Shown here piece by piece: positions 6,875 through 13,793 of a DNA stretch of 44,770 nucleotides. Source of the DNA: a virus. Where the stretch lies: positions 1 through 44,770 of the IMG/VR virus record IMGVR_UViG_3300046777_002233. One strand, written 5' to 3'. Below the pieces are notes generated by a model that did not search any database, was not told the DNA's origin, and was given only the letters and a program-made list of their open reading frames with translations. Each line of letters opens with the position of its first letter. Positions within the stretch are counted from its first letter, which is position 1. A program made the position numbers and the translations under genes.

Positions 6875-7471
6875 ATGGTTCCTTTTGAAGTATATAAAAC
6901 TTATCTAGCGATTAAAAATCACTTTACAAAAGAAAAATACGATTTTCACAAGTATTGTGGTAAAACTAATGCTAGCTTGCAGTCTTTTTATAAAAGAAAA
7001 GATAGATATTGGTTTGAAAGAATAAGCAGACAAAAGGCAGATAAAGAGGTAATAGATTTTTTTGTCTCTAATTTTGTATCATGTTCGGATCCAGAAACAC
7101 TTTGGATTGGAGAAATTATTAAAGAAGGCGAAGAACGATATAGGCAATGGCAAAAAAGAATCCAGTCATTATCTTATATTTTTAAAGAAGAAACGGAAGA
7201 ATTATTCCAGAAAAATACATTTGAAGATATTTTTAAATGTTCTAAGGGACATCCACCTGTTCTTAAAAATTTCCTGAACGGTAAAATTTCCTTGGAAACG
7301 TTAGTGATCTATGATAGAATATTCCTGTTCGGGAAAGATTATGATAAGAAACTGAAAGATCCTGTGTGGGAAACCGTCAGTTTAAAAATTAAAAAATACG
7401 ACCCTTTCCTAAATATTGATGTATTTCGTTATAGAAAAATTTTGAAAGAAGTAATTTTAGGAGAAGTATGA
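6875..7471 (+). CDS. gp59: DNA helicase loader gp59
   Basis: gp59 loads the replicative helicase gp41 onto gp32-coated forks. The 198-residue product begins MVPFEVYKTYLAIKNHFTK, with YDFHKYCGK, YKRKDRYWFERIS and FVSNFV in the order of T4 gp59 (MIKQH, YDVIKYNW, RRDKYFFQKLS, FISNLV). The C-terminal half retains LETLVIYDRIF. All-helical, slightly shorter than T4 (217 aa). No clear Shine-Dalgarno; the AT-rich leader 6818-6874 holds a G6-AAAATTTT-CCC palindrome. Located between gp33 and gp32 as in T4. The stop overlaps the next start. Confidence 0.85.
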   Translation: MVPFEVYKTYLAIKNHFTKEKYDFHKYCGKTNASLQSFYKRKDRYWFERISRQKADKEVIDFFVSNFVSCSDPETLWIGEIIKEGEERYRQWQKRIQSLSYIFKEETEELFQKNTFEDIFKCSKGHPPVLKNFLNGKISLETLVIYDRIFLFGKDYDKKLKDPVWETVSLKIKKYDPFLNIDVFRYRKILKEVILGEV

Positions 7472-7812
7472 GTTTTTTTGATTCTGAAGTTGTACGGGCA
7501 GAGATGTCTGAGATAACAGAACTTCAGGAAGAGATATATCAAAATGTGTTCAAGTTTCCTTCAATGAGTAAGGAGGAAAAACTTGAACATGTAGCGGTTC
7601 TTCAAAAATTATTGGATAAACAAAAAATTCTTTATACAAGATTGAGTTTATCTGATGATGAAGAAGCTAAACAAATGAAACAACGTGTTCGTGATTCGGC
7701 AATCATGATGGGACTTCCGCCTAATGTTGATATGAATGTTATCTTCAATAACATGACTAAAGTTATTGAAGTTATGAAAGAACGTATTGACTTAACAGGT
7801 TCAGACCTGTAG
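7468..7812 (+). CDS. DUF1825 protein (cyanobacterial family)
   Basis: The 114 residues begin MSFFDSEVVRAEMSEITELQ, the FFDSE start of DUF1825, a small all-helical family almost confined to cyanobacteria and their phages. LQKLLDKQKILYTRLSLSDD and VIFNNMTKVIEVMKERID align with the family's middle and end. The function is unknown. AGGAGAAG sits before the ATG, and the start overlaps the gp59 stop, so it is co-translated with a replication protein and lies just before gp32. That placement suggests a DNA-replication or host-takeover role, but this is inference only. Confidence 0.85.
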   Translation: MSFFDSEVVRAEMSEITELQEEIYQNVFKFPSMSKEEKLEHVAVLQKLLDKQKILYTRLSLSDDEEAKQMKQRVRDSAIMMGLPPNVDMNVIFNNMTKVIEVMKERIDLTGSDL

Positions 7813-7860
7813 AATAACGAAGTACACAAAAGCCAAATCCAATTAATCCGAGGTACAAAA

Positions 7861-8811
7861 ATGTCTTTTGATAAGCTTAAGAGTCAGTCCAAACTTGGTT
7901 CTCTGACTGAAAAATTGGTTAAAGAAGTTGAGAAAATGAGCACTGGTTCTAGTGGTGCTGATGAACGCTTCTGGAAACCAGAAATGGATAAAACGGGAGT
8001 AGGTTCCGCAGTTATCCGTTTTCTCCCCGCCCCCGATGGCGAAGAACTTCCTTGGGTAAAAATGTATTCTCATGCATTCCAAGGTCCTGGTGGTTGGTAT
8101 ATTGAAAACTCTTTGACCACTGTTGGTCAGAAAGATCCTGTATCTGAATATAACCGCGAACTGTGGAACAGCGGTAGCGAGAAAGATAAAGAAACTGTGC
8201 GTAAGCAAAAGCGCAAACTGAACTACTACAGCAACATCTATGTTGTGAAGGATCCTGCAAATCCTCAAAATGAGGGTAAAGTATTCCTGTTCAAGTTCGG
8301 TAAGAAGATCTTTGATAAGATCTTGAATTCCATGCAACCAGAATTTGAGGATGAAGAGCCAATTAATCCTTTTGACTTTTGGACTGGTGCTAATTTCCGC
8401 ATGAAAATCCGTAAGGTTGAAGGATACTGGAATTATGATAAATCAGAATTCGATCGTTCTTCTGCTTTGCTGGATGATGACGATGCTCTTGAAGCAATTT
8501 GGAAGAAAGAGTATTCTCTTTCTGCAATTGTTGCTCCTGATCAGTTTAAGTCCTATGATGAACTGAAGAAGCGTCTTGATTATGTTCTTGGAACTAAAGG
8601 CAGTTCGCGTATGCAATCCGTCTCAGAAGAGGAAGAATATGAATCCTACGTTCAAACTCCTTCCAAGGAAACTCGTGTAATGGAAGAATTGGAAGAGTCT
8701 TATGCTCGCAGCAAAACTCCTGCTCCCAGTCTTCCAAAAATCTCATCAAATGATTCTGATGAAGATGAAGATGATGCTCTGAGTTATTTTCAACGTCTAG
8801 TTGATGAGTGA
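7861..8811 (+). CDS. gp32: Single-stranded DNA-binding protein gp32
   Basis: gp32 coats single-stranded DNA and organises the replisome. The 316 residues show the T4 architecture: a basic N-terminal cooperativity segment (KLKSQSKLGSLTEKLVKEV), the OB core (WKPEMDKTGVGSAVIRFLP, LNYYSNIYVVKDPANPQNEG, KVFLFKFGKKIFDKI, FDFWTGANFRMKIRK) and an acidic tail (NDSDEDEDDALSYF). No cysteine occurs anywhere, so the Cys-His zinc site of T4 gp32 is missing, although HAFQGPGGWY occupies its position. GAGG is present before the ATG. It ends one base before the convergent gp53 stop. Confidence 0.95.
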   Translation: MSFDKLKSQSKLGSLTEKLVKEVEKMSTGSSGADERFWKPEMDKTGVGSAVIRFLPAPDGEELPWVKMYSHAFQGPGGWYIENSLTTVGQKDPVSEYNRELWNSGSEKDKETVRKQKRKLNYYSNIYVVKDPANPQNEGKVFLFKFGKKIFDKILNSMQPEFEDEEPINPFDFWTGANFRMKIRKVEGYWNYDKSEFDRSSALLDDDDALEAIWKKEYSLSAIVAPDQFKSYDELKKRLDYVLGTKGSSRMQSVSEEEEYESYVQTPSKETRVMEELEESYARSKTPAPSLPKISSNDSDEDEDDALSYFQRLVDE

Positions 8812-9480
8812 TTAAGTTAGTAACTTAATATTATCTGCACGCTTTAAGGTTCTACTTACATACTGAGTAGAACCTTTTTTATATTCCATGGATTCTTCAA
8901 GATCATTGATAATAATGTTTAGATATCTTGATTTTAAAATAAAAATGTTTCTCTTCTTCTCTTCAAGACGTGTTTCATAAACATAGTTTGTAATTGCGGT
9001 CGTAATATTTGTTCTAGTAATTTGGGTATCCAGTCCATAATCATAGAAAGACACACTATAATTTGATGGAACTTCTAGTCCTGCGGGTACGATTGTATAA
9101 CCAGAGCTATTTTGTACGTTTATTGTTTCGTAATGATGAATATTCGAAAAATTAGCATAAGATTTATATTTTCTTAGGAGATGTTTATCAAAAGCTGTTT
9201 GTGATAATGGCCATTCTGATTGGACATTGATAATATTGTTTGAAATCAAAATCACCCAATCAAGAGTTTCGTCATTGTAGAATTTATATGCTAATTCATC
9301 TGGTCTTTCGTCGCCAATAATACTATATTTTGTAAAAAATGATAAATCGCCAAATATATCTTCGCGTAATTTTGCTCTCTTAAAGAGATTTTTTGACCGT
9401 ACATAATCTTGAAGACTGTTAGACTCTTTAAGTCGATTAATGTATTCGAAATCTGGAATGTTGCGAAAATAAGAAGACAT
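8812..9480 (-). CDS. gp53: Baseplate wedge subunit gp53
   Basis: gp53 joins neighbouring wedges in the T4 baseplate. The 222-residue protein starts MSSYFRNIPDFEYINRL and carries the family core YSIIGDERPDELAYKFYND, followed by DETLDWVILISNNIINVQSE. The C-terminal third is longer than in T4 (196 aa). It is the last gene of the minus-strand cluster gp4, unknown, gp48, gp53. Its 3' coding part contains, on the other strand, the gp32 terminator, so the peptide KKGSTQYVSRTLK is encoded by a hairpin. Confidence 0.9.
   Translation of the reverse strand: MSSYFRNIPDFEYINRLKESNSLQDYVRSKNLFKRAKLREDIFGDLSFFTKYSIIGDERPDELAYKFYNDETLDWVILISNNIINVQSEWPLSQTAFDKHLLRKYKSYANFSNIHHYETINVQNSSGYTIVPAGLEVPSNYSVSFYDYGLDTQITRTNITTAITNYVYETRLEEKKRNIFILKSRYLNIIINDLEESMEYKKGSTQYVSRTLKRADNIKLLT
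8846..8880 (+). terminator. gp32 terminator within antisense gp53
   Basis: An 11-bp perfect stem, AAGGTTCTACT (8846-8856) with AGTAGAACCTT (8866-8876), nine-base loop, followed by T6 (8875-8880). It lies 35 bases after the gp32 stop and wholly inside the gp53 coding region. Confidence 0.85.
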
Positions 9481-9481
9481 T

Positions 9482-10939
9482 TTAGTATCCTATACCAGCG
9501 GAGTCGTTTGATTGCCCATCGATAGCATTATAATCATCAGAATAAACAGGTTCTAATTCTGTAAATTGTAATGTTAGATTGTATGTAACCATTGTACCAT
9601 CATCTCCACTATCTTCAGAACCGAAAGTCATATATGTTCCATTTGGAGTGTAATCAACTCCACAACTTTGGAGAGCACATGTTTTTATTCTATTTAACGA
9701 GTTATGATCTCTTTGTGTAGGTCCAAATATGTAATTGATATCGAATACATTGGGAGCTTTAAGAAATAAATTTCTGTCTCCCCTTTTAACTGCCATTCCC
9801 TGTTTAAAATATCTAATAATTTTTTTGACCATTATTGCTTCGTCTTTATCTCTTGGAGATAATTGGAATGTAAATGTAAATGGTCTAAGAGTTGGACCAC
9901 TGAAAAGCAATTCTAAGTTTGGATTGAGAACAGCACCTGAAGTTCTTGCTAATAAGTTTTCTGCACCTACTGCCTGACCAGCAAAATACATCTTTAAAGC
10001 ATTTCCAAGACTTGAGTTTGATTTAAAAAGTTCAGCTGCAGCAGCAGCATCATCAACCAAAGCACCTGCTCCTGCAGTAAAAGAACCTGTATTCATAGCA
10101 TTGAATGATGATCCAGCTAAAGCTGATTTGAGGGGATTAAGTCTATCATCACCCCAAGTAACGGCATTTACATCATTGATTGATGGTTGGACAGGCAGAA
10201 CAACACTACCGAGAGACCTTTCGTTAAGGGGGGCAGTTCTTCTTGCCCCAACATTTCCAAAAGTTTGGGTTCCTGATATTCTTTGCAATGAAGTTCCAGT
10301 GTATGACTTTTGTCTAAAAAGAATATAGTCTTGTTTTGTTGTTCTAATATCTATCGGGTAATATAGATTATCGTATTGTGATCTTGCTGCAACTCCTGCA
10401 TATTCTGCAATTGATGCACTAGCCTGAGTATTTGTTATTGCACCTGTAGATCCCGCTGGTTGAGTTCCTCCTCCAGGTGGAGTTTGTCCTCCTCCTCCTT
10501 GCCCATTTCCACCTATTGGGTCGTTCTGAGTAACTGGGTTCGCATTTGCGGTGTTATTAAATCCTGGAATTCCTAAGTTAGCAGCAGTTATTGGACCATT
10601 TTGCTGATACCAGTCTTTTCTTTGATTATCTGCAATTTGTGCTAATTTAGTTTGAGTTAATCTTTGATATTGAGTTGGTTCAATACCATTTGGAGAATTT
10701 GTAGATCCAGTTTGAGTATTAATTCTATATTGTCCATTTATTTTATTTGATGTAATAACAGGAATTTCTGCACCCGTTAAAGCATTTCTTCTATAAAGAA
10801 TATATGATCCTGTGGATCTATTTAAATCCATAATAAAGTTTTCATTAACTGTGCCGCCACCAGATCTTTGTACTGACCAAGTAACATTGTTTCTTATAAT
10901 ATTTGGATCTGCGGATGCTGGACTATCCTTCCAGGGCAT
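9482..10939 (-). CDS. gp48: Baseplate tail tube cap gp48
   Basis: In T4, gp48 sits on the hub and with gp54 starts tail tube polymerisation. The 485-residue protein has the gp48 core in its C-terminal part: LFSGPTLRPFTFTFQLSPRD, followed by KDEAIMVKKIIRYFKQG and APNVFDINYIFG, ending in YNLTLQFTELEPVY. The N-terminal half is a low-complexity linker with a GGNGQGGGGQTPPGGG stretch near residues 145-160, and explains the extra length compared with T4 (364 aa). The start has GGAGAGG upstream on the minus strand. It overlaps the next upstream gene by one base. Confidence 0.85.
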   Translation of the reverse strand: MPWKDSPASADPNIIRNNVTWSVQRSGGGTVNENFIMDLNRSTGSYILYRRNALTGAEIPVITSNKINGQYRINTQTGSTNSPNGIEPTQYQRLTQTKLAQIADNQRKDWYQQNGPITAANLGIPGFNNTANANPVTQNDPIGGNGQGGGGQTPPGGGTQPAGSTGAITNTQASASIAEYAGVAARSQYDNLYYPIDIRTTKQDYILFRQKSYTGTSLQRISGTQTFGNVGARRTAPLNERSLGSVVLPVQPSINDVNAVTWGDDRLNPLKSALAGSSFNAMNTGSFTAGAGALVDDAAAAAELFKSNSSLGNALKMYFAGQAVGAENLLARTSGAVLNPNLELLFSGPTLRPFTFTFQLSPRDKDEAIMVKKIIRYFKQGMAVKRGDRNLFLKAPNVFDINYIFGPTQRDHNSLNRIKTCALQSCGVDYTPNGTYMTFGSEDSGDDGTMVTYNLTLQFTELEPVYSDDYNAIDGQSNDSAGIGY

Positions 10940-11580
10940 TATTCCTCTCCTTTAAAATTAGAATCGTTTTTACCATATCCCCTATATTGTCTGTTTGTTT
11001 TTAGCATTTTTCTAAATGTTTTATTTGTTTCAGTCCAAACATCAATAGTTCTAACGGGATTTTCTTCACCATTTTTATAATTTACAAAATTTTCAATGGG
11101 AATTAAACACGCAGAGTTCCATTCATTAAATGCAATATCTAGATACAAACTTTGCACTTGACTCATATTGTATTTAGATATGCAATTGTAAGGAATGGAT
11201 ATTTTTCCTTCTTTTAAATTTTCTAAAACGATCATTCTTCTTCTGGGTTCGATATAATGAAAGTTTGCTCCAATAAAACTATCGCCAGAAGTTGATATTA
11301 CATAAACTAAAGGAAATTTATCAAAATATCTTGAACTCTTTGTTATGGCTTGATACTCAAACATAAACATATGTCCAACCTTTGGAACCGTTCTCAGTAA
11401 ATTTTTATCTCTTTCTTCCTCTTGATCGCTATTATCTTGTCTTTCTTCTCTTATAAATCTTGATGGCTGTTGTTGATACTTTTGAACTAATCTTTTGAGT
11501 GCTCTTCTATAAAAGAATGGAGAATCTCCTGCTTCCAAATCCAATTCTTCTTTAATTTCCTCAAAAAGAGTTTTTGCCAT
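10939..11580 (-). CDS. Conserved virion-cluster protein of unknown function (213 aa)
   Basis: 213 residues, starting MAKTLFEEIKEELD, with a charged linker (EERQDNSDQEEERDK) near 64-78. The middle reads VGHMFMFEY, then YFDKFPLVYVI, then FIGANFHYIEPRRRM; I have seen the GHM-F-Y, Y-D-x-FPLV and NxHY-x-P pattern in other phage proteins located among packaging and tail genes, but I do not know its function. It is tightly packed between gp48 and gp4 (one-base overlaps on both sides). A role as a DNA-end or head-tail completion factor is possible from the context only. Confidence 0.8.
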   Translation of the reverse strand: MAKTLFEEIKEELDLEAGDSPFFYRRALKRLVQKYQQQPSRFIREERQDNSDQEEERDKNLLRTVPKVGHMFMFEYQAITKSSRYFDKFPLVYVISTSGDSFIGANFHYIEPRRRMIVLENLKEGKISIPYNCISKYNMSQVQSLYLDIAFNEWNSACLIPIENFVNYKNGEENPVRTIDVWTETNKTFRKMLKTNRQYRGYGKNDSNFKGEE

Positions 11581-12026
11581 TACTTGATTCCTAATTCGTC
11601 TTCTGTTATGATCTTAAACTCTAATAAATGATCTTTACAAAATTCATTCGCAGCTTTCCATTTTGCGTTATTAGTTTCCCAAGTATAAACTTCATTTAAC
11701 CAACTCTTTGTTTTTTTCTTTGGGTTGGGATTTGGCGGCATAGTTTGTTTTTTGGGTTTTATTTCAATTACATAGGTTTTAATGCTTCCAGTTTTTTCTG
11801 CAACTTTAATAATAAAATCTGGATAATACCTTCTAACTTTATTTTTAACTGGATCGAAATATTTAATTGAAAATTCTTCAGATCCCCATTCTAAAATGTT
11901 TTCATTTAGATCGCACCAAGTACAGAATTTTCTTTCCCAACTGCTTCGACAGATAATGTTGTTTGGGTTTCCTTTGTATTTTTTGGGATAAGATGGTTTG
12001 TATCTACTTTTTATACTTTCTGCCAT
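11580..12026 (-). CDS. gp4: Head completion protein gp4 (PD-(D/E)XK nuclease fold)
   Basis: The 148 residues align with T4 gp4 (150 aa): IICRSSWERKFCTWCDLN, WGSEEFSIKYFDP, VRRYYPDFIIKV, TYVIEIKPKKQT and NAKWKAANEFC, ending EDELGIK. The RYYPDF...EIKPK arrangement is a TnsA/PD-(D/E)XK-type site. In T4, gp4 (also called gp50/65) acts after packaging to make heads competent to join tails, perhaps by trimming DNA. It is the first gene of the minus-strand cluster and has a TATAAATA late promoter 32 bases upstream. Confidence 0.88.
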   Translation of the reverse strand: MAESIKSRYKPSYPKKYKGNPNNIICRSSWERKFCTWCDLNENILEWGSEEFSIKYFDPVKNKVRRYYPDFIIKVAEKTGSIKTYVIEIKPKKQTMPPNPNPKKKTKSWLNEVYTWETNNAKWKAANEFCKDHLLEFKIITEDELGIK

Positions 12027-12043
12027 TATCTCGCATACATATT

Positions 12044-12050
12044 ATATAAG
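12044..12050 (+). promoter_or_regulatory. Possible variant late promoter
   Basis: ATATAAG on the plus strand (TATATAAG from 12043) resembles the late -10 and lies 17 bases before the ATG at 12067, opposite to the gp4 promoter. It is weaker than the other late sites. Confidence 0.35.
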
Positions 12051-12057
12051 GTAAAAT

Positions 12058-12065
12058 TATTTATA
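12058..12065 (-). promoter_or_regulatory. Late promoter TATAAATA, minus strand
   Basis: The plus-strand sequence TATTTATA reads TATAAATA on the minus strand. It lies 32 bases before the gp4 start and would drive gp4, the unknown gene, gp48 and gp53. Confidence 0.7.
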
Positions 12066-12066
12066 A

Positions 12067-12840
12067 ATGGCTGCTCCATCTCCAAGATCCCTTAGAATGT
12101 CGAGCGTTAAAGCAAAACTTTTATCGCCATCACTTTCTTCTCAGTACCAAGTTTGGTTTAATCCTCCACAAACAGTTAGGAATTGGTTAAGGATAAGGGG
12201 TGTTGATTATGATGCAGATCCAGAATTTTATTCATTATCTTGCTCGGAAGCATCTTTACCGGGATCTACATTGACCACTTTTGAAATTAATAATGATTTT
12301 ACTGGTGTAACTCAAAGACACGCTTATAGAAGACTTTATGATGATCGAGCAGATTTTACTTGTTACGTTGACTCTAATCATAGAATCATCAGATTTTTTG
12401 AAAATTGGATGAATTATATTGTTGATGAGCAGATAACAACTTCTGTTAGAGGAGGAGTATCTTCCCCTCTTTATCATTATCGAGTTCAATTTCCAAAAGA
12501 TTATAAAACTGAGATTTACATTAACAAATTTGAAAGAGACTTTGCCGGAAATGTTTTAACGTATAGATTTTTAGAAGCCTTTCCCGTAAGTATTAATTCA
12601 ATGCCGGTATCTTATGATTCTTCTAATTTGGTAAAATTAACAGTTTCATTTGTTTATACTAGATACGTTATAGATCCTATTTCTTCTCAATCTCAACCTG
12701 CATTCACTAATAATTCAATATTTAATAATCCTCAATTTGGAGTTGATACCGAAGGAGAATTCGGTCAAACTGGATTTAATATAACAAGAACTCCTTTTAG
12801 TGTTGGTGGAGCAACTGGTGGAAATCTTCTTGGACAATAA
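12067..12840 (+). CDS. gp54: Tail-tube-fold baseplate protein, probably gp54 (tube initiator)
   Basis: 257 residues starting MAAPSPRSLRM. The pattern SSQYQVWFNPP, EFYSLSCSEASLPGS, NDFTGVTQRHAYRRLYDD and DFTCYVDSNHRIIRFFENWM is that of the tail-tube family (gp19/gp54). A tail-tube fold at the head of the hub operon, next to gp48 on the opposite strand, fits gp54, the first ring on which the tube grows. The C-terminal region (FGVDTEGEFGQTG) is Gly/Asn-rich and flexible. It is shorter than T4 gp54 (320 aa). A second tube-like protein rather than gp54 remains possible. Confidence 0.7.
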   Translation: MAAPSPRSLRMSSVKAKLLSPSLSSQYQVWFNPPQTVRNWLRIRGVDYDADPEFYSLSCSEASLPGSTLTTFEINNDFTGVTQRHAYRRLYDDRADFTCYVDSNHRIIRFFENWMNYIVDEQITTSVRGGVSSPLYHYRVQFPKDYKTEIYINKFERDFAGNVLTYRFLEAFPVSINSMPVSYDSSNLVKLTVSFVYTRYVIDPISSQSQPAFTNNSIFNNPQFGVDTEGEFGQTGFNITRTPFSVGGATGGNLLGQ

Positions 12841-12862
12841 AGGATTATACTTCTTTCCATAC

Positions 12863-12870
12863 CATAAATA
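12863..12870 (+). promoter_or_regulatory. Late promoter CATAAATA
   Basis: CATAAATAA, 27 bases before the ATG at 12898, in the short gap after the gp54-like gene. Confidence 0.7.
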
Positions 12871-12897
12871 ATCACACTGAAACTTCTATAGGATATT

Positions 12898-13614
12898 ATG
12901 CCTTTACCACAAATTTCTGCACCAACGTATGAATTGGAATTACCTTCAACTGGAAAAACAATTCAATATAGACCTTTTCTTGTAAGAGAAGAAAAATTAT
13001 TAGTGTTAGCTCTTGAAAGCGAAAATATAAAAGAAATTACAACTGCAATCAAGGCAGTTATTAAAAGTTGTATACAAACAAAAAATATTAAAGTAGAATC
13101 TCTTCCTACATTTGATATTGAGTATTTGTTTCTTAATATTAGAGGCAAATCTGTTGGGGAAGATTTAGAAGTCAATGTTATTTGTCCAGACGATGGAGAA
13201 ACTACCGTTCCTGTGAATATTAATATTGACGATATTAAAGTTGAAAAGAAAAAGAATCATACAACTCAAATTAAGATTGATGAAAATATTATGATGGAAA
13301 TGAAATATCCATCTCTTGATCAGTTCATCAAAAATAATTTTGATATTAGTGGAAATAATATGGATCAATCTTTTGATCTGATTGCTTCTTGCGTGGATAA
13401 AATTTATACCGAGGAAGAAGTTTGGTCGGCAAGTGATGTAACAAAAACGGAAATTGTTGAGTTTTTGGATCAGATGAATTCCTCTCAGTTTAAACAAATT
13501 GAGTCATTTTTTGAAACTATGCCTAAGTTATCTCATCGAATAACTGTAGAAAATCCAGTGACTAAGGTTAAAAGTGAAGTAGTTTTGGAGGGATTATCTG
13601 ATTTTTTCGCATAG
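12898..13614 (+). CDS. gp26: Baseplate hub assembly protein gp26
   Basis: 238 residues beginning MPLPQISAPTYELELPSTGK, with IQYRPFLVREEKLLVLALES (about 21-40), then a segment TTAIKAVIKSCI and EVNVICPDDGET. This is the T4_baseplate family (pfam12322) that includes gp26 (T4, 208 aa), needed for central hub assembly. The conserved RPF-LVREEK-LL and a helical C-terminal half (MNSSQFKQIESFFETMPKL) are seen. It is the first gene after a late promoter and is followed 11 bases on by the gp51-like gene, the same neighbour order as in T4. Confidence 0.85.
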   Translation: MPLPQISAPTYELELPSTGKTIQYRPFLVREEKLLVLALESENIKEITTAIKAVIKSCIQTKNIKVESLPTFDIEYLFLNIRGKSVGEDLEVNVICPDDGETTVPVNINIDDIKVEKKKNHTTQIKIDENIMMEMKYPSLDQFIKNNFDISGNNMDQSFDLIASCVDKIYTEEEVWSASDVTKTEIVEFLDQMNSSQFKQIESFFETMPKLSHRITVENPVTKVKSEVVLEGLSDFFA

Positions 13615-13625
13615 CCCTGGTCCAT

Positions 13626-13793
13626 ATGGACCTTGAGAGTTATTTTAAATTAAATTTTGCGTTAATGCAGTACCATAAATATTCATTAACAGAGATTGAA
13701 AATATGATGCCTTGGGAAAGAGACATTTATGTAGCTCTTTTGAAAAATCATCTAGAAGAAGAAAAAGCCAAGCAGTCACAAAATGGCGGATAA
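13626..13793 (+). CDS. Small baseplate hub assembly protein, gp51-like (55 aa)
   Basis: ATG at 13626 gives 55 codons: MDLESYFKLNFALMQYHKYS, then LTEIENMMPWERDIYVALLK and NHLEEEKAKQ. The MPW-ERD-x-Y-x-x-LL-x-x-H-x-EE pattern occurs in small proteins that follow the T4_baseplate-family gene in many myoviruses, a position like that of gp51 in T4 or of a tape-measure chaperone. It overlaps the next gene by 11 bases and contains an internal CATAAATA late promoter (13674). Assignment to gp51 is by position and length-independent pattern, so it is tentative. Confidence 0.75.
   Translation: MDLESYFKLNFALMQYHKYSLTEIENMMPWERDIYVALLKNHLEEEKAKQSQNGG
13674..13681 (+). promoter_or_regulatory. Late promoter CATAAATA
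   Basis: CATAAATA inside the 55-residue gene, 101 bases before the ATG at 13783. It could add late transcripts for the tape-measure-like genes. Confidence 0.5.

Noticed and set aside
7843-8337. 164-residue antisense frame in gp32
   Set aside because: It lies opposite the well-supported gp32, lacks a ribosome binding site and has low-quality composition; a shadow frame.
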